A DNA stretch of 64,000 nucleotides from JAODBJ01 sp963782465 (GTDB lineage: Bacteria; Actinomycetota; Acidimicrobiia; IMCC26256; PALSA-610), in NCBI GenBank assembly GCA_963782465.1, contig CAWAJR010000005.1, positions 620,001 to 684,000 on the forward strand, in the 5' to 3' direction. The translations under genes were made by a program, and so were the position numbers. This document shows positions 63,563 through 64,000 of the stretch, piece after piece (positions within the stretch are counted from its first letter, which is position 1; each line of letters opens with the position of its first letter). The notes below the pieces were generated by a model. The model saw only the letters and a program-made list of their open reading frames with translations. It ran no database searches and was not told the DNA's origin.

Positions 63563-63590
63563 AAGCGGGCGGTCCGAGGACCGCCCGCTT
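63563..63590 (-). terminator. Terminator of the beta-helix gene
   Basis: AAGCGGGCGGTC (63563-63574) and GACCGCCCGCTT (63579-63590) form a perfect 12-bp stem with a CGAG loop. Read on the minus strand it ends in CTTTCTC. It lies 43 bp beyond the stop of the gene at 63634. Confidence 0.75.
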
Positions 63591-63633
63591 CCGAGTTCGC
63601 CTGAGCCCGGGGCCCAGTATGCGTGAATGCAGA

Positions 63634-64000
63634 TCAGGAATGCTGGTTCTTGCAGATCGAGTGGTCGGGGCTCGAAGTCGAGCACCGGTTGCTGGTCTTC
63701 AGGTCGTTGCCGGTACCCGAACCGTCCCACACGAGGTCGCCGCCCTGGTTGCTGAACGCCACGTTCGTCGCGATCGTCACGTTCACCGGGTCGGCCCCGC
63801 CGTTCGTCGCGGTGCTGAAGAGCACGATGCCACCGGAGGTCGACACCGCCGGCCCGTCGGCCTGGTTCCGGGTCGCGGTGTTCTTGATGATCTTCGAGTT
63901 GTCGGCCCCGCCGACGAGGATGCCGCTGCCGTTCGTGCCGGCACCTGAACAGGCGCTGTCGTTGCCGACGACGCTGTTCTTCTGCACCGTCCAGCTCGTC
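63634..64000 (-). CDS. Parallel beta-helix (NosD-like) protein, C-terminal part
   Basis: The frame is open to the window edge, so the N-terminal part is missing. The visible about 122 residues show right-handed beta-helix rungs with Asn ladders (NSVVGNDSACSGAGTNGSGI, NSKIIKNTATRNQADGPAVS, VTIATNVAFSNQGGDLVWDG), ending CSTSSPDHSICKNQHS with cysteines likely to be disulphide-bonded. Such proteins are secreted and often act on or bind polysaccharides. A strong terminator follows. Confidence 0.8.
   Translation of the reverse strand, partial: TSWTVQKNSVVGNDSACSGAGTNGSGILVGGADNSKIIKNTATRNQADGPAVSTSGGIVLFSTATNGGADPVNVTIATNVAFSNQGGDLVWDGSGTGNDLKTSNRCSTSSPDHSICKNQHS

Noticed and set aside
1..64000. 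Insertion sequences, transposases, phage genes or an integrase
   Set aside because: None was recognised on either strand; the direct repeats at 30.4 and 32.8 kb have no recombinase gene between them.

Overview
The window is GC-rich DNA (visibly well above 60% G+C, strong G/C bias at third codon positions, frequent GTG starts) from an actinobacterium. Two secreted proteins carry the roughly 42-residue 'GYWLVASDGG' repeat, which I associate with Acidimicrobiia, and a complete flagellar export block is present. A flagellated member of the Acidimicrobiia is therefore my best guess. No rRNA or other phylogenetic marker is present to confirm it.

Layout. 1-13.26 kb (+): one flagellar run, fliK(partial)-flgD-flgE-flbD-fliL-fliM-fliN-fliO-fliP-fliQ-fliR-flhB-flhA-(degenerate flhF)-small membrane gene, mostly with overlapping or closely spaced starts; motA/motB are absent between flbD and fliL. 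13.3-14.3 kb (-): a CheY-like receiver and a protein carrying the CheC/CheX phosphatase signature. 14.4-16.9 kb (+): a PadR regulator with an ABC-2 exporter. 16.9-30.2 kb: mainly envelope and surface genes (a very large IPT/lectin/beta-propeller lipoprotein, an acyltransferase-SGNH protein, lipoproteins, small membrane proteins, a repeat-bearing secreted propeller). 30.3-32.9 kb: a 2.4-kb segment bounded by 74-bp direct repeats, with tRNA-Lys at its left edge and tRNA-Ser plus a tRNA-Ser fragment inside. 33-47.4 kb: metabolic and accessory genes, several broken (aldo/keto reductase, hydrolases, methyltransferases, a DegT-family enzyme coupled to an enoyl-CoA hydratase, an ECF sigma coupled to a kelch-like membrane protein). 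47.5-49.2 kb: a glycine-rich secreted repeat protein. 49.8-54.7 kb: a TetR-controlled catabolic operon (amidohydrolase, acetoacetate-decarboxylase-like, SDR, second amidohydrolase). 54.8-58.9 kb: a TPR/glycosyltransferase-like gene converging on a HisH2-HisF2-WbpG sugar amidotransferase operon. 59-61.7 kb: flavin-split-barrel and GAF proteins divergent from a hemerythrin-like protein. 62-64 kb: a dimethylformamidase-beta-like protein and the end of a beta-helix protein.

How the parts may work together. The flagellar export and switch genes, the receiver/CheX pair, and the sugar amidotransferase with a TPR glycosyltransferase-like protein together suggest a motile cell with its own form of switch control and possibly glycosylated flagellin; the last link is inference.

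Sequence quality. Many reading frames are broken by one- or two-base changes, and most lie exactly at GGCC tetranucleotides. This looks more like a systematic consensus error, perhaps at a methylated motif, than biological decay. Genes so affected are annotated across the break. The 38-40 kb region is more severely broken and may be genuinely decayed.
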